From 66-474 sp040255405 (GTDB lineage Bacteria > Pseudomonadota > Gammaproteobacteria > Xanthomonadales > Rhodanobacteraceae): a DNA stretch of 64,000 bases. Numbering within the stretch: position 1 is the stretch's first letter; every line of letters begins with the position of its first letter. This document shows, one piece after another, positions 39,141 to 48,049 of this stretch. The stretch is taken from positions 6,885 through 70,884 of the forward strand of contig JBDZUX010000010.1 in assembly GCA_040255405.1 (NCBI GenBank), in the 5' to 3' direction. The notes under the pieces are model-generated. The model did not search any database, was not told where the DNA came from, and was given only the letters and a program-made list of their open reading frames with translations. A program made the translations under genes and the position numbers.

Positions 39141-39190
39141 CGTCATCCCGGCGCAAGCCGCTGCGAGGCAGCCGCAGTGGCCCCGGGATC
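39141..39190. repeat. CGTCATCCCGGCGCAAGCCG repeat between dapB and dnaJ
   Basis: A half copy of the same dispersed family: CGTCATCCCGGCGCAAGCCG followed by an imperfect return arm CCCCGGGATCACGGCGGGG. Confidence 0.6.
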
Positions 39191-39230
39191 ACGGCGGGGT
39201 AATTTACGCCTCCCGTCCGAGCTCCGGCTG

Positions 39231-40346
39231 TCAGCCCGTCATCTTCGCCCAAAACTGCTTCACGCCGTCGACGAAGCCGCTGTTGCGCGGCGAATGCTTG
39301 CGCGCTTCTTCGGCATCGGCAAAGGTGGCTTCGAACTTTTCCAGCAGGTCGCGCTGGTGTTTGTCGAGCCGCACCGGGGTTTCCAGGACCACGGTGCAGA
39401 AAAGGTCGCCGGTATGGCGGCTGCGCACCGACTTCACGCCCTGGCCGCGCAAACGGAATTCCTGCCCGGTCTGGGTTTCCGGCGGAACGGTGATGGTGGT
39501 CGCGCCGCCGAGGATCGGAACCTCGATGGACGCGCCCAGCGCGGCCTGCGCGAAACGGATCGGCACCTCGCAACGCAAGTCGTCGCCGTGGCGCTTGAAG
39601 ATCGGATGCTCGCGCACGTGGATTTCAACGTACAGGTCACCGGGCGTGGTGCCGGATGGGCCGGCTTCGCCCTGGCCCGACAAGCGGATGCGGTCGCCGT
39701 CGTCCACGCCGGCGGGCACTTTGACTTCCAGGCTGCGTTCGTCTTCGAGCCGTCCTTCGCCGTGGCAGTGGTTGCACGGCGTCACCACCACGCGCCCGAC
39801 CCCGCCGCAATGCGGGCAGGTCTGCTGGATCGAGAAGATGCCGTTTTGCATCCGTACGCGGCCATGGCCGCGGCAAGTGGCGCAGGTGGACAGCTTGCCG
39901 TCTTCCGAACCGGTGCCGTTGCAGTGGTGGCAGTTGACCATGGTCGGCACGCGGATCTGCTTGTCGATGCCGGCCACCGCCTCTTCGAGGTCCAGCTCCA
40001 GCACGTAGCGCAGATCCGAACCGCGCGCCGCGCGCCGGCCACCACCGAAGATATCGGAAAAGATGTCGCCGAAGATGTCGCCGACGTCGCCGAATGGCGC
40101 GCCACCGCGGCGCCCGTTGCCATTCTCGAACGCGGCGTGGCCGTACTGGTCGTACATCGCGCGACGCTGCGGATCACCCAGGATTTCCCAGGCTTCCTTG
40201 GCTTCCTTGAAGCGCTCCTGCGCTTCGGGATCGCCGGGGCAACGATCGGGATGGTTCTTCATCGCCAGCCGGCGAAACGCCTTTTTCAGTTCCTCGTCGC
40301 TGGCCGTGCGTGCGACGCCGAGAACTTCGTAGTAGCAACGTTTCAT
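39231..40346 (-). CDS. dnaJ: Chaperone DnaJ
   Basis: Type I J-protein co-chaperone of DnaK (371 residues). J domain with HPD (KNHPDRCPGD), a Gly/Phe region, four CxxCxGxG zinc repeats (CHHCNGTG, CATCRGHG, CPHCGGVG, CNHCHGEG) and the C-terminal substrate-binding domains. The zinc repeats are complete. ATG 40346 is the family start (MKRCYYEVLGV). It lies about 590 bases downstream of dnaK, further than usual. Confidence 0.98.
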   Translation of the reverse strand: MKRCYYEVLGVARTASDEELKKAFRRLAMKNHPDRCPGDPEAQERFKEAKEAWEILGDPQRRAMYDQYGHAAFENGNGRRGGAPFGDVGDIFGDIFSDIFGGGRRAARGSDLRYVLELDLEEAVAGIDKQIRVPTMVNCHHCNGTGSEDGKLSTCATCRGHGRVRMQNGIFSIQQTCPHCGGVGRVVVTPCNHCHGEGRLEDERSLEVKVPAGVDDGDRIRLSGQGEAGPSGTTPGDLYVEIHVREHPIFKRHGDDLRCEVPIRFAQAALGASIEVPILGGATTITVPPETQTGQEFRLRGQGVKSVRSRHTGDLFCTVVLETPVRLDKHQRDLLEKFEATFADAEEARKHSPRNSGFVDGVKQFWAKMTG

Positions 40347-40904
40347 GTAGGCATTCTTGTTTCGAGGCCGCGATCGCGGACAAACCACGGGGCCGCGACC
40401 GCAGCGTAGATCACGCACGACAATATGGGCGCAAAAAATGCCAACGCAATCCCGATCCGGCAAGTGGTCGGGGAAACGACGGTTTTCCAGCCACCCCCAA
40501 GCGCGTCGCCCGGACCGGTCCTTTCACCGCCAGACCGCGACCAACGCGCGCGGCCATGATACCCACGCCAGCGCCACCCGCAACAGCGCAGTGCCATCGG
40601 GCGCCGTCCGCAACGGTGCGGGCCGCGTGTGCGGTACGTTCAACCAGCCCGACGTGAAGCCATCGACAACACGGGTGGTGACTGTTCCAGCGGGTATCCG
40701 AGCGCGCAGCCCTGTGCGCGATCCGGGAACACCCGGACATCGACGAGCCACGCGTGCCGCGTGCCTTCGCACGGAACGACGACGTGAGATTTGCGATCGT
40801 CGCGGAACGCCCCGTTCCGGCATGGCCCCGCCGATCAAACGGCCTGCGGATCTTGTCCGCGTTGAACGGCGCGCTTCCCAGCGCCGATCGAACGCGGACA
40901 GTTG
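40347..40904. other. Unusually long dnaK-dnaJ spacer, no gene supported
   Basis: About 560 bases with open frames that have Arg-rich or mixed compositions and no family features. One frame (40343-40597, minus) would end in TGA overlapping the dnaJ ATG and contains a hydrophobic segment, but it uses codons rare in this genome. In relatives this spacer is much shorter. It may hold a decayed gene. Confidence 0.4.
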
Positions 40905-40931
40905 ATCCGGCAGCGCCCCGCGCTGCCGGAT
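40905..40931 (-). terminator. Hairpin directly after dnaK
   Basis: An 11-bp perfect stem ATCCGGCAGCG / CGCTGCCGGAT with a 5-base loop, 5 bases past the dnaK stop. No T-run follows. It probably protects the dnaK end or reduces read-through into dnaJ. Confidence 0.6.
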
Positions 40932-40936
40932 GACAC

Positions 40937-42868
40937 CTACTTTTCGTCCTTGTTCTTGACTTCCGTGAACTCCGCGTCGACCACGTCTTCAGGCGACGCG
41001 CTGCCACCGCCCGGCGCCTGCTGCGCGCCCGGTTGCGGACCGCTCTGTCCGCCGGCCTGGGCCGCGGCGAACAACGACTGCGCCGCTTCCTCGAGCTTGG
41101 CAATGCGCGATTCGATCGCGGCCTTGTCGTCGCCCTTCATCACCTTTTCCAGTTCCGACAGCGCTTCTTCGGTGCGGCCGATGATGTCGCCGCCGACCTT
41201 GCCGCCGTGTTCCTTGATGGCCGAACGGGTGGCATGCACCAACTGGTCGGCCTTGTTGTGCACCTGCACCAGTTCCTGGAACTTCTTGTCTTCCTCGCGA
41301 TGGGTTTCGGCATCCGAAACCATCCGCTGGATTTCGTCCTCGGAGAGACCCGAACCCGCCTTGATCTCGATCCGCTGTTCCTTGCCGGTGTTCTTGTCCT
41401 TGGCGGTGACGTGCAGGATGCCGTTGGCATCGATGTCGAACGACACCTCGATCTGCGGCATGCCGCGCGGCGCGGCCTGGATGCCGGCGAGGTCGAACTT
41501 GGCCAGCGACTTGTTGAAGCGCGCCTGGTCGCGCTCGCCCTGCAGCACGTGCACGGTGACCGCGCTCTGGTTGTCCTCGGCGGTCGAGAACACCTGCGAA
41601 GCCTTGGTGGGGATCGTGGTGTTCTTGTCGATCAGCTTGGTCATCACGCCGCCCAGGGTTTCGATGCCGAGCGACAACGGCGTCACGTCCAGCAACAGCA
41701 CGTCCTTGACCGCACCCGAAAGCACGCCGCCCTGGATTGCCGCGCCCACCGCCACGGCCTCGTCGGGGTTCACGTCCTTGCGCGGTTCCTTGCCGAAGAA
41801 ATCCTTGACCGCTTCCTGCACCTTGGGCATGCGGGTCTGGCCGCCGACCAGGATCACTTCGGCGATGTCGGACACGCGCAGGTTGGCGTCATTGAGCGCC
41901 GTGCGGCACGGTTCGATAGTGCGCTTGACCAGGTCCTCGACCAGCGCTTCGAGTTTCGCCCGGGTCAGCTTGATGTTGAGGTGCTTCGGGCCCGACGCAT
42001 CGGCCGTCACGTACGGCAGGTTCACTTCGGTCTGGTGTGCGGACGACAGCTCGATCTTGGCGCGCTCGGCGGCGTCCTTCAGGCGCTGCAGCGCGAGCGG
42101 GTCGTTGCGCAGGTCCACGCCCTGGTCCTTCTTGAATTCGTCGACCAGGTAATCGATCACGCGTTTGTCGAAGTCTTCGCCGCCGAGGAAGGTGTCGCCG
42201 TTGGTGGCCAGCACCTCGAACTGCTTCTCGCCGTCGACTTCGGCGATCTCGATCAGCGACACGTCGAAGGTGCCGCCGCCGAGGTCATACACCGCGATCT
42301 TGCGATCGCCGCCGCCCTTGTCGAGGCCATAGGCGAGCGCCGCCGCGGTCGGCTCGTTGATGATGCGCTTGACTTCGAGGCCGGCGATCTTGCCGGCGTC
42401 CTTGGTGGCCTGGCGCTGCGAGTCATTGAAGTACGCCGGCACCGTGATCACGGCATCGGTGATCGTCTCGCCAAGGAAATCCTCGGCGGTCTTTTTCATC
42501 TTCATCAGCACCTTGGCGGAAATTTCCGGTGGCGCCATCTGCTTGCCGTCGGAGGTTTCCAGCCAAGCATCACCGTTCGAGTGCCCGACGATCTTGTACG
42601 GCACCACGTCGAGATCCTTCTGCACTTCGGCGTCGGAGAACTTGCGCCCGATGAGGCGCTTCACCGCGTAGAACGTGTTCTTGGGATTCGTGACCGCCTG
42701 GCGCTTGGCCGGCGCGCCGACCAGAACCTCGCCGTCTTTCGCGAATGCCACGATGGACGGCGTGGTGCGGTCGCCCTCGGAATTTTCGATGACGCGGGTC
42801 TTGGTGCCTTCCATGACCGCGACGCACGAGTTGGTCGTGCCGAGGTCGATACCGATGATCTTGCTCAT
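40937..42868 (-). CDS. dnaK: Chaperone DnaK (Hsp70)
   Basis: 643 residues. MSKIIGIDLGTTNSCVAVMEG starts the ATPase domain; IINEPTAAALAYGLDKGG, VYDLGGGTFDVSLIEI and VLVGGQTRMPKVQ are all typical. The linker VLLLDVTPLSLGIETLGGVMTKLI leads to the substrate-binding beta domain, and a Gly/Pro/Gln-rich disordered tail (GGQSGPQPGAQQAPGGGSAS) ends with VVDAEFTEVKNKDEK. Intact. Confidence 0.99.
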   Translation of the reverse strand: MSKIIGIDLGTTNSCVAVMEGTKTRVIENSEGDRTTPSIVAFAKDGEVLVGAPAKRQAVTNPKNTFYAVKRLIGRKFSDAEVQKDLDVVPYKIVGHSNGDAWLETSDGKQMAPPEISAKVLMKMKKTAEDFLGETITDAVITVPAYFNDSQRQATKDAGKIAGLEVKRIINEPTAAALAYGLDKGGGDRKIAVYDLGGGTFDVSLIEIAEVDGEKQFEVLATNGDTFLGGEDFDKRVIDYLVDEFKKDQGVDLRNDPLALQRLKDAAERAKIELSSAHQTEVNLPYVTADASGPKHLNIKLTRAKLEALVEDLVKRTIEPCRTALNDANLRVSDIAEVILVGGQTRMPKVQEAVKDFFGKEPRKDVNPDEAVAVGAAIQGGVLSGAVKDVLLLDVTPLSLGIETLGGVMTKLIDKNTTIPTKASQVFSTAEDNQSAVTVHVLQGERDQARFNKSLAKFDLAGIQAAPRGMPQIEVSFDIDANGILHVTAKDKNTGKEQRIEIKAGSGLSEDEIQRMVSDAETHREEDKKFQELVQVHNKADQLVHATRSAIKEHGGKVGGDIIGRTEEALSELEKVMKGDDKAAIESRIAKLEEAAQSLFAAAQAGGQSGPQPGAQQAPGGGSASPEDVVDAEFTEVKNKDEK

Positions 42869-42950
42869 GTTTCAGCTCCTCAAAAGGTTGCGGTCGAGGG
42901 ACCGTAGAATCTTGAACACAAACTGGGGGTTGGCAGCGCTATCTCAAGGG

Positions 42951-43035
42951 AAAACCGGGGTCAGAGTCGACTTTCCGGAGACAGGGGGGCATCGCTGCAG
43001 CCAGACATCCATGGAAAGTCGACTCTGACCCCTTA
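42951..43035. repeat. Inverted repeat with GGGGTCAGAGT core, between grpE and dnaK
   Basis: The left arm GGGGTCAGAGTCGACTTTCC (42957-42976) and the right arm GGAAAGTCGACTCTGACCCC (43013-43032) form a perfect 20-bp inverted repeat around a 36-base spacer. A sibling at 58815-58918 keeps the outer core but changes the inner stem on both sides. Confidence 0.9.
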
Positions 43036-43042
43036 CAGGTCC

Positions 43043-43067
43043 TGTCGCCGGCAGGCCGGCTCCTACG
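43043..43067. repeat. REP palindrome overlapping the grpE stop codon
   Basis: On the minus strand TAGGAGCCGGCCTGCCGGCG (43065-43046); its TAG is the stop of grpE (TCG TAG GAGC). The preceding GGGGTCAGAGT hairpin follows directly. Confidence 0.85.
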
Positions 43068-43602
43068 ACTCTTTCGCCACCGCGACCAGCGCGGGCCGAA
43101 GCAGCCGCCCGTTCAACACATAGCCCTTCTGCATCACGCTGACCACGGTGCCAGGCGCGCTGTTCGGCGCCTCGACCATGCTGACCGCGTGGTGGCGCTC
43201 AGGGTCCAGCGGCTGGCCAACAGGATCAACCTGTTGCAAGCCATTGTTCTCGGCGATCTTGAGCAGCGATTTCAGCGTCAGACTGAGGCCCTCGCGCATC
43301 GACGCCACGTCGGCGGTCTCGACCGCCAGCCCGCTCTCGAGGCCGTCGTACACCGGTAGCAGGTCGCGCAACAGCTTTTCGTTGGCGAACTTGAGGCCCT
43401 GCTCCATGTCACGCTGCAGGCGCTTGCGCTGGTTTTCGAGATCGGCGCGCTCGCGCAACAGCGTTTCGCGCATGCCCGCAAGACTGGTTTCGGCTTCGGC
43501 CAATTGCCGGCTCAGGGTTTCCAGTTCGTCCGCGCCCGCTTCCATCGGCGGCTGCCGATCATCCTGCGGCGCCTGCTCCGGCGATTCCTTCGGGTTCATC
43601 AT
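43063..43602 (-). CDS. grpE: Nucleotide exchange factor GrpE
   Basis: About 180 residues; releases ADP from DnaK. An acidic disordered N-terminus, a long coiled-coil helix (ELETLSRQLAEAETSLAGMRETLLRERADLENQRKRL), the four-helix and beta domain with NEKLLRDLLPVYDGLE, and VDPVGQPLDPERHHAVSMVEAPNSAPGTVVSVMQKGYVLNGRLLRPALVAVAKES. ATG 43602 follows GAGGA at good spacing; ATG 43608 is two codons earlier. The stop TAG is contributed by a REP element. Confidence 0.97.
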   Translation of the reverse strand: MMNPKESPEQAPQDDRQPPMEAGADELETLSRQLAEAETSLAGMRETLLRERADLENQRKRLQRDMEQGLKFANEKLLRDLLPVYDGLESGLAVETADVASMREGLSLTLKSLLKIAENNGLQQVDPVGQPLDPERHHAVSMVEAPNSAPGTVVSVMQKGYVLNGRLLRPALVAVAKES

Positions 43603-43739
43603 GCTCATTCCTCGGCTGGAATTTTGCGATCATCCCTGATCGCGAAAACCAAGCGACAGCCATCCATGACTGACGTTCCACGAAAACGCGCTTCACCTCG
43701 CGTCGGGAAGGACGCGGGCACAGGGCGCAACAGACCAAT

Positions 43740-43767
43740 CTATGCGGTCGGCGCACCGCGATTCAAG
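43740..43767 (-). promoter_or_regulatory. Candidate heat-shock (sigma-32) promoter for grpE-dnaK
   Basis: Minus strand CTTGAAT (43767-43761), 13 bases, then CCGCATAG (43747-43740). It matches the sigma-32 consensus CTTGAA / CCCCATNT well and lies between the hrcA stop and the grpE start. Confidence 0.7.
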
Positions 43768-43781
43768 TCGATCACCCCTGA

Positions 43782-44825
43782 TTATTCCGGGGTCCTCAGG
43801 GCATCGGTGAGAAGCCTCGCCGTCGCCTGCACCACCGGAATCACCGAATGGTAAGCCATCCGGGTGGGTCCGATAACCCCGATTGCGCCCAACACATGGC
43901 CCTCGCCACCATAGGGCGCACTCACCAGGCTGTAGCCCTTGAGCGGCTCGAAGCCCGATTCCTCGCCGATGAACAAGCGCACGCCCGGTGAGCGCGCACA
44001 GCCTTCCAGCAGCGCCAGCAGCTCGCGCTTGCGCTGGAACGCTTCGAACAGCTCGCGCAGGCGTTCCATTTGCTGGGCATCGTCGCCCGACATCAGGTTG
44101 GTCTGTCCGGAAACCAGCATGTCGGACTCGGGTTCCGGCGCGAATGTTTCGGCGGCCACCTCGACCGCGGTGTCGAGCAGGCGGTTCAATTCGCTGCCCG
44201 CGGCGCGAAGATCGGCCAACACCCGGATCCGGATGTCGTCCAGGTGCAGGCCGGCATAGTGCTCGTTCAAGTAATTGGCCGCGAGTTCCAGGGCGTGCGC
44301 ATCGAAGCGCTGGCTCAGGTTCAGCACCCGGTTCTGCACCTGTCCGTCGGCGAACACCAGGATGGCCAGCACCCGGCGCGACTCGATGGACACGAATTCG
44401 ATCTGCTTCAGCGGCGCGTCGGCGGCGCCCGGCACCGTCACCAGCCCCACGAAACGCGTCATGGCCGACAGCAGGCTGGAGGCGCTGCCCAGCAATTCGC
44501 GCGGAGAGGCGGACTCACGCGGCAGCTCGCGCTGCATCTGGATCACCGCCCCGCGCGGCAATGGTTTCAGTTCCAGCAGGCTGTCCACGAACAGACGCAA
44601 TCCGCTCACGGTCGGCACGCGTCCTGCCGAGGTGTGCGGCGAAGCGATCAGGCCAAGCTCTTCGAGATCGGCCATGATGTTGCGTACCGTTGCCGGACTC
44701 ACGTCCAGGCCGGCCGAACGCGCGAGCGTGCGGGAACCGACCGGCTGGCCTTCCTCCAGATATTGCGCGATCAGGGTGCGCAACAGATGGCGGGAACGAA
44801 CGTCGAGGCGGTGGGGTTCGGACAC
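43782..44825 (-). CDS. hrcA: Heat-inducible transcription repressor HrcA
   Basis: 347 residues. The winged-helix N-terminus (LDVRSRHLLRTLIAQYLEEGQPVGSRTLARSAGLDVSPATVRNIMADLEELGLI) binds CIRCE operators, followed by a GAF-like inserted dimerisation domain. First gene of hrcA-grpE-dnaK. I see no CIRCE inverted repeat (TTAGCACTC / GAGTGCTAA) upstream of hrcA or grpE, so its targets are probably elsewhere (for example groES). Confidence 0.97.
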   Translation of the reverse strand: MSEPHRLDVRSRHLLRTLIAQYLEEGQPVGSRTLARSAGLDVSPATVRNIMADLEELGLIASPHTSAGRVPTVSGLRLFVDSLLELKPLPRGAVIQMQRELPRESASPRELLGSASSLLSAMTRFVGLVTVPGAADAPLKQIEFVSIESRRVLAILVFADGQVQNRVLNLSQRFDAHALELAANYLNEHYAGLHLDDIRIRVLADLRAAGSELNRLLDTAVEVAAETFAPEPESDMLVSGQTNLMSGDDAQQMERLRELFEAFQRKRELLALLEGCARSPGVRLFIGEESGFEPLKGYSLVSAPYGGEGHVLGAIGVIGPTRMAYHSVIPVVQATARLLTDALRTPE

Positions 44826-44854
44826 GAAGGATGTGGACAGCGGCGATATCCACT

Positions 44855-44883
44855 CTAATACGGCCAGCGGCGATGGAATGCAA
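44855..44883 (-). promoter_or_regulatory. Candidate sigma-70 promoter for hrcA
   Basis: Minus strand TTGCAT (44883-44878), 17-base spacer, TATTAG (44860-44855), about 30 bases before the hrcA start. Confidence 0.5.
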
Positions 44884-45048
44884 GCGACAAGCGAGGGACG
44901 TCGATGGACGGTCGGGGATGGAATGGCGAAAACAGGGTCGCAGGCGCGGGATGAGGGTCGCCCTGGCGCACGTTTTCACCGGCGCACCGCCGGTACCCTT
45001 TCCCGGAGTCCGCTTCGCTAGAATCCTCGCAGCCACCGGCCCCATCCG

Positions 45049-46725
45049 ATGCTTACCCATCTTTCCGTCCGCAACTTCGCCGTGGTCGAAGCCGCCGAGA
45101 TCGAGCTCGGCGCCGGCCTCACCGTGGTCACCGGGGAAACCGGCGCCGGCAAGTCGTTGCTGGTCGATGCATTGTTGCTGCTGTCCGGAGCGCGCGCCGA
45201 CGCAGGCATGGTCCGCGCCGGTTGCGAGCGCGCGGAAATCTCGGCCGAATTCGATCTCGCGGACGCACCCGCCGCGCGTACGTGGTTGTCCGAACAGGCA
45301 TTCGATGACGAGGATGGTGCCTGCCGCCTGCGCCGCGTGATTGCCGCGGAAGGCGGCTCGCGGACGTGGATCAACGGACGCACGGCATCGCTGGCGCAAC
45401 TGTCGGAACTGGCGGCCACGCTGGTGGAAATCCACGGCCAGCACGAGCATCAGGCGTTGCTGGACCGCGCCCGGCAGTTGCAGATGCTGGATGCGTTCGG
45501 CGGCAACGGGGATGCCGTTGCGAAAGTCTCCGGGCTGGCAGTCCGTCATCGCGACATCGTGGCCCGCGAGCGTGAACTTTCGGGCGGCGACGACCGTGCC
45601 GCACGCATCGACCTGTTGCGCCACGAAGTCGCGGAACTGGAACGCTGGGCGTTGCCGTCCGTTGCGCTGGCCGATCTTGAAGCACGGCACAAGCGCCTGG
45701 CGAACGCCGGCAAGCTCGCCGAAGGCGCCTCCGGCATCGCCGAACGGCTGGACGGCGATGAGGAGCTTGCAGCCACACGCACCGTCGTGCGCACCCATGC
45801 GGAACTGGCACGGCTGGCGGAGCTCGACCCGGCGTTGCAGGCGCCGCTGGACTTGCTCGACAACGCACGCATCCAGCTCGGCGAGGCGGCCGATGCGCTG
45901 TCCCGCTACGCGCAGAGTCTCGACCTCGATCCCGAGAGCTACGCCGAAGCGGATGCGCACTTGACCGCGCTGCACGACCTGTCGCGCCGTCATCGCCTGC
46001 CGGCCGCGGAACTGCAGGCGCACGCCACCGCACTGCGCGCGGAACTGCAGGCGCTGGAAGACGCCGGCGAGTCGCTCGCCAGGCTGGCGGCCGAACGCAA
46101 GCAATGCTTCGGCGACTACGGCCACGCCGCGAGTGCGCTGTCCAAGCGCCGCGCCGGCGTCGCGAAAACGCTCGGCGAAACCGTGACCTCATTGATGGGC
46201 GAGCTGGGCATGACCGGCGGCGCGTTCGCGGTGGACATGCAGCCGCAATTTTCCGGCGAACCGGATCCGCAAGGCCGCGAGCGCTGCGAATTCACCGTCA
46301 GCGCCAATCCCGGCATGCCGTTGCGCCCGCTGCGCAAGGTCGCGTCGGGCGGCGAACTGTCCCGTATCGGGCTTGCGATCGAGGTGGCCGCGCTGGGCAG
46401 CGATGCCGTCGGCACCATGGTGTTCGACGAAGTCGATGCCGGCATCGGCGGCGCCGTCGCGGAAACCGTCGGCGCCAAGCTGCGCGCGCTCGGTTCGCGC
46501 TGCCAGGTGCTGTGCGTGACCCATCTTCCGCAGGTCGCGGCGCAAGGTCATGCACACCTGTCCGTCACCAAGTCGGTCGAAGGCAAGGAGACCCGCACGC
46601 ACATCAGGGTGCTGGATGCGAAGGGCCGCAGCGAAGAAGTGGCGCGCATGCTCGGCGGCGTCGAAATCGACCGCGAAACCCGCGCGCATGCCAAGAAGAT
46701 GCTGGAGAAAGCCCAAACCCTGTAG
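45049..46725 (+). CDS. recN: DNA repair protein RecN
   Basis: SMC-like double-strand-break repair ATPase (558 residues). Walker A VVTGETGAGKSLLVDALLLL (from residue 28), coiled-coil arms of moderate length, signature KVASGGELSRIGLAIEVA and Walker B MVFDEVDAGIGGAVAETVG. The start is ATG 45049, with TAGAAT 25 bases upstream as a probable -10. Divergent from hrcA. The stop is formed by the first bases of a REP element (CTG TAG GAGC). Confidence 0.97.
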   Translation: MLTHLSVRNFAVVEAAEIELGAGLTVVTGETGAGKSLLVDALLLLSGARADAGMVRAGCERAEISAEFDLADAPAARTWLSEQAFDDEDGACRLRRVIAAEGGSRTWINGRTASLAQLSELAATLVEIHGQHEHQALLDRARQLQMLDAFGGNGDAVAKVSGLAVRHRDIVARERELSGGDDRAARIDLLRHEVAELERWALPSVALADLEARHKRLANAGKLAEGASGIAERLDGDEELAATRTVVRTHAELARLAELDPALQAPLDLLDNARIQLGEAADALSRYAQSLDLDPESYAEADAHLTALHDLSRRHRLPAAELQAHATALRAELQALEDAGESLARLAAERKQCFGDYGHAASALSKRRAGVAKTLGETVTSLMGELGMTGGAFAVDMQPQFSGEPDPQGRERCEFTVSANPGMPLRPLRKVASGGELSRIGLAIEVAALGSDAVGTMVFDEVDAGIGGAVAETVGAKLRALGSRCQVLCVTHLPQVAAQGHAHLSVTKSVEGKETRTHIRVLDAKGRSEEVARMLGGVEIDRETRAHAKKMLEKAQTL

Positions 46726-46783
46726 GAGCGCGCCTGCGCGCGACAACCTGCGCAATACCGTCGCCGGCAGGCCGGCTCCTACC
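46721..46783. repeat. REP pair overlapping the recN stop
   Basis: TAGGAGCGCGCCTGCGCGCG (46723-46742) and the opposite-facing GTCGCCGGCAGGCCGGCTCC (46760-46779). The first TAG is the recN stop codon. Confidence 0.9.
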
Positions 46784-46882
46784 TTGTGCCGCACGTACAA
46801 GACCAGCGAGCCGCTGGTGATCCCGTAGAACAAGCAGGACGGGAGAAGCGCGGCGAATCCCGCCGTGCCGGGACATGAATAT

Positions 46883-46915
46883 GGCGGGATACGCCGCTGC
46901 GCGGCTACTCCCGCC
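46883..46915. repeat. Palindrome related to the 93-bp repeat
   Basis: GGCGGGATACGCCGCTGC then GCGGCTACTCCCGCC form an imperfect stem just past the fur stop. The same GGCGGGAT/CTCCCGCC pattern occurs in each 93-bp unit at 15506-15822. Confidence 0.65.
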
Positions 46916-46928
46916 CTACCCTTGTCGG

Positions 46929-47333
46929 CTATTTCTTCTTCTTCGGCCGCACGTACAGCACCAGCGAGTGGTCGACGATCTCGAAGCCGTGCTTGGCCGC
47001 GATCTCGTGTTGCAGTTTCTCGATTTCATCGTTGACGAACTCGATGACCTTGCCGGTGGTCACGTCGATCATGTGGTCGTGGTGCTGGCCGCGATCCAGT
47101 TCGTAGACGGCCTGCCCGCCCTCGAAATTGTGCTTGATCACCAGGCCCGCCGCCTCGAACTGCGTCAGCACGCGATACACCGTCGCGAGCCCGATGTCCT
47201 CGGATTCTTCCAGCAGCAGCTTGTAGATGTTCTCGGCGGTGAGGTGATCGTGGCTGTGTTCGAGCATTTCCAGCACACGGATGCGCGGATGGGTCACCTT
47301 CAGCCCGGCGTTACGCAGATCCTGGGATTCCAT
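46929..47333 (-). CDS. fur: Ferric uptake regulator Fur
   Basis: 134 residues. An iron-responsive repressor: winged helix with LTAENIYKLLLEESEDIGLATVYRVLTQFEAAGL, then the metal region GQHHDHMIDVTTGKVIEFVND. The CxxC zinc pair of E. coli Fur is replaced by DVTTG, as in Pseudomonas and Xanthomonas Fur, which is normal for this lineage. Divergent from bamE, a conserved arrangement with shared upstream DNA. Confidence 0.97.
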   Translation of the reverse strand: MESQDLRNAGLKVTHPRIRVLEMLEHSHDHLTAENIYKLLLEESEDIGLATVYRVLTQFEAAGLVIKHNFEGGQAVYELDRGQHHDHMIDVTTGKVIEFVNDEIEKLQHEIAAKHGFEIVDHSLVLYVRPKKKK

Positions 47334-47424
47334 GGCTGAACTCCGATGGCGGCGCAGGGTCTGATGATCCCGGCCCGGAACCCGGCTAGTGTATCATCCA
47401 CCGTCCACCGACCGACCCATCACG

Positions 47425-47865
47425 ATGCGCAAGATCTTCCCCCTTGTCCTGCTCGCCTCCGTCAGTGTCCTGGCGCTCGGCGCCTGCAATCCGATCTACC
47501 GTCCCGACGTGCAACAGGGCAACCTGCTGATCGGCAAGAACGTGAGCGAACTGAAGCCCGGCCTGACCAAGCAGCAGGTGGTGGCGCTGCTGGGCACTCC
47601 GTCGGTGATCAGTCCGTTCAACCAGAACCAGTGGAACTACGTCGCGACCATGCAGCGCCGCGGTGGCACGATCAAGAGGCACACCCTCACGCTGTATTTC
47701 GACAACGACACCCTGGTGCGCACCGATGGCGACACCATGAAGGAAACGCCCCAGGAATTGCTGCAGGAAAGCCACAAGTACGGCCCGCTGTACCCGACCA
47801 ACCTGACGAAGGAACAGCAGAAGGAACTGGAGAAGAAGCAACAGCAGCAGGGTGGCGGCGGCTGA
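47425..47865 (+). CDS. bamE: Outer membrane assembly lipoprotein BamE (OmlA)
   Basis: 146 residues. Lipobox ALGAC (Cys21), then the SmpA/OmlA domain (NLLIGKNVSELKPGLTKQQVVALLGTPSVISPFNQNQWNYVATMQ). Part of the BAM complex that inserts outer-membrane proteins. The C-terminal QQKELEKKQQQQGGGG is low complexity. ATG 47425; TATCAT at 47390-47395 is a plausible -10 box. Divergent from fur. Confidence 0.96.
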   Translation: MRKIFPLVLLASVSVLALGACNPIYRPDVQQGNLLIGKNVSELKPGLTKQQVVALLGTPSVISPFNQNQWNYVATMQRRGGTIKRHTLTLYFDNDTLVRTDGDTMKETPQELLQESHKYGPLYPTNLTKEQQKELEKKQQQQGGGG

Positions 47866-48049
47866 ACCGGGGGCTTCGCAGCGCCATGCTTCACGGGCAC
47901 CGCAGGCAAGCGCATTCCGCAACGCATGTTCAAGGCAGGGTAGCCCGCAACCTTCGTTCCCGCGATCACGGCTTGCCCGGCGATTGCACCGGTGCATATA
48001 TCCGTGGTGGCCGTGATCGCCAGGATTCCCGCCGGGGTTGCCCTCGCAT

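Noticed and set aside
40343..40597. 84-codon frame with a membrane-like segment whose TGA overlaps the dnaJ ATG
   Set aside because: Uses codons rare in this genome (ATA, TTT, ACA, AGA), no ribosome site, no family match. The overlap is probably chance.
44826..45048. CIRCE operator near hrcA
   Set aside because: No TTAGCACTC-N9-GAGTGCTAA or near match.
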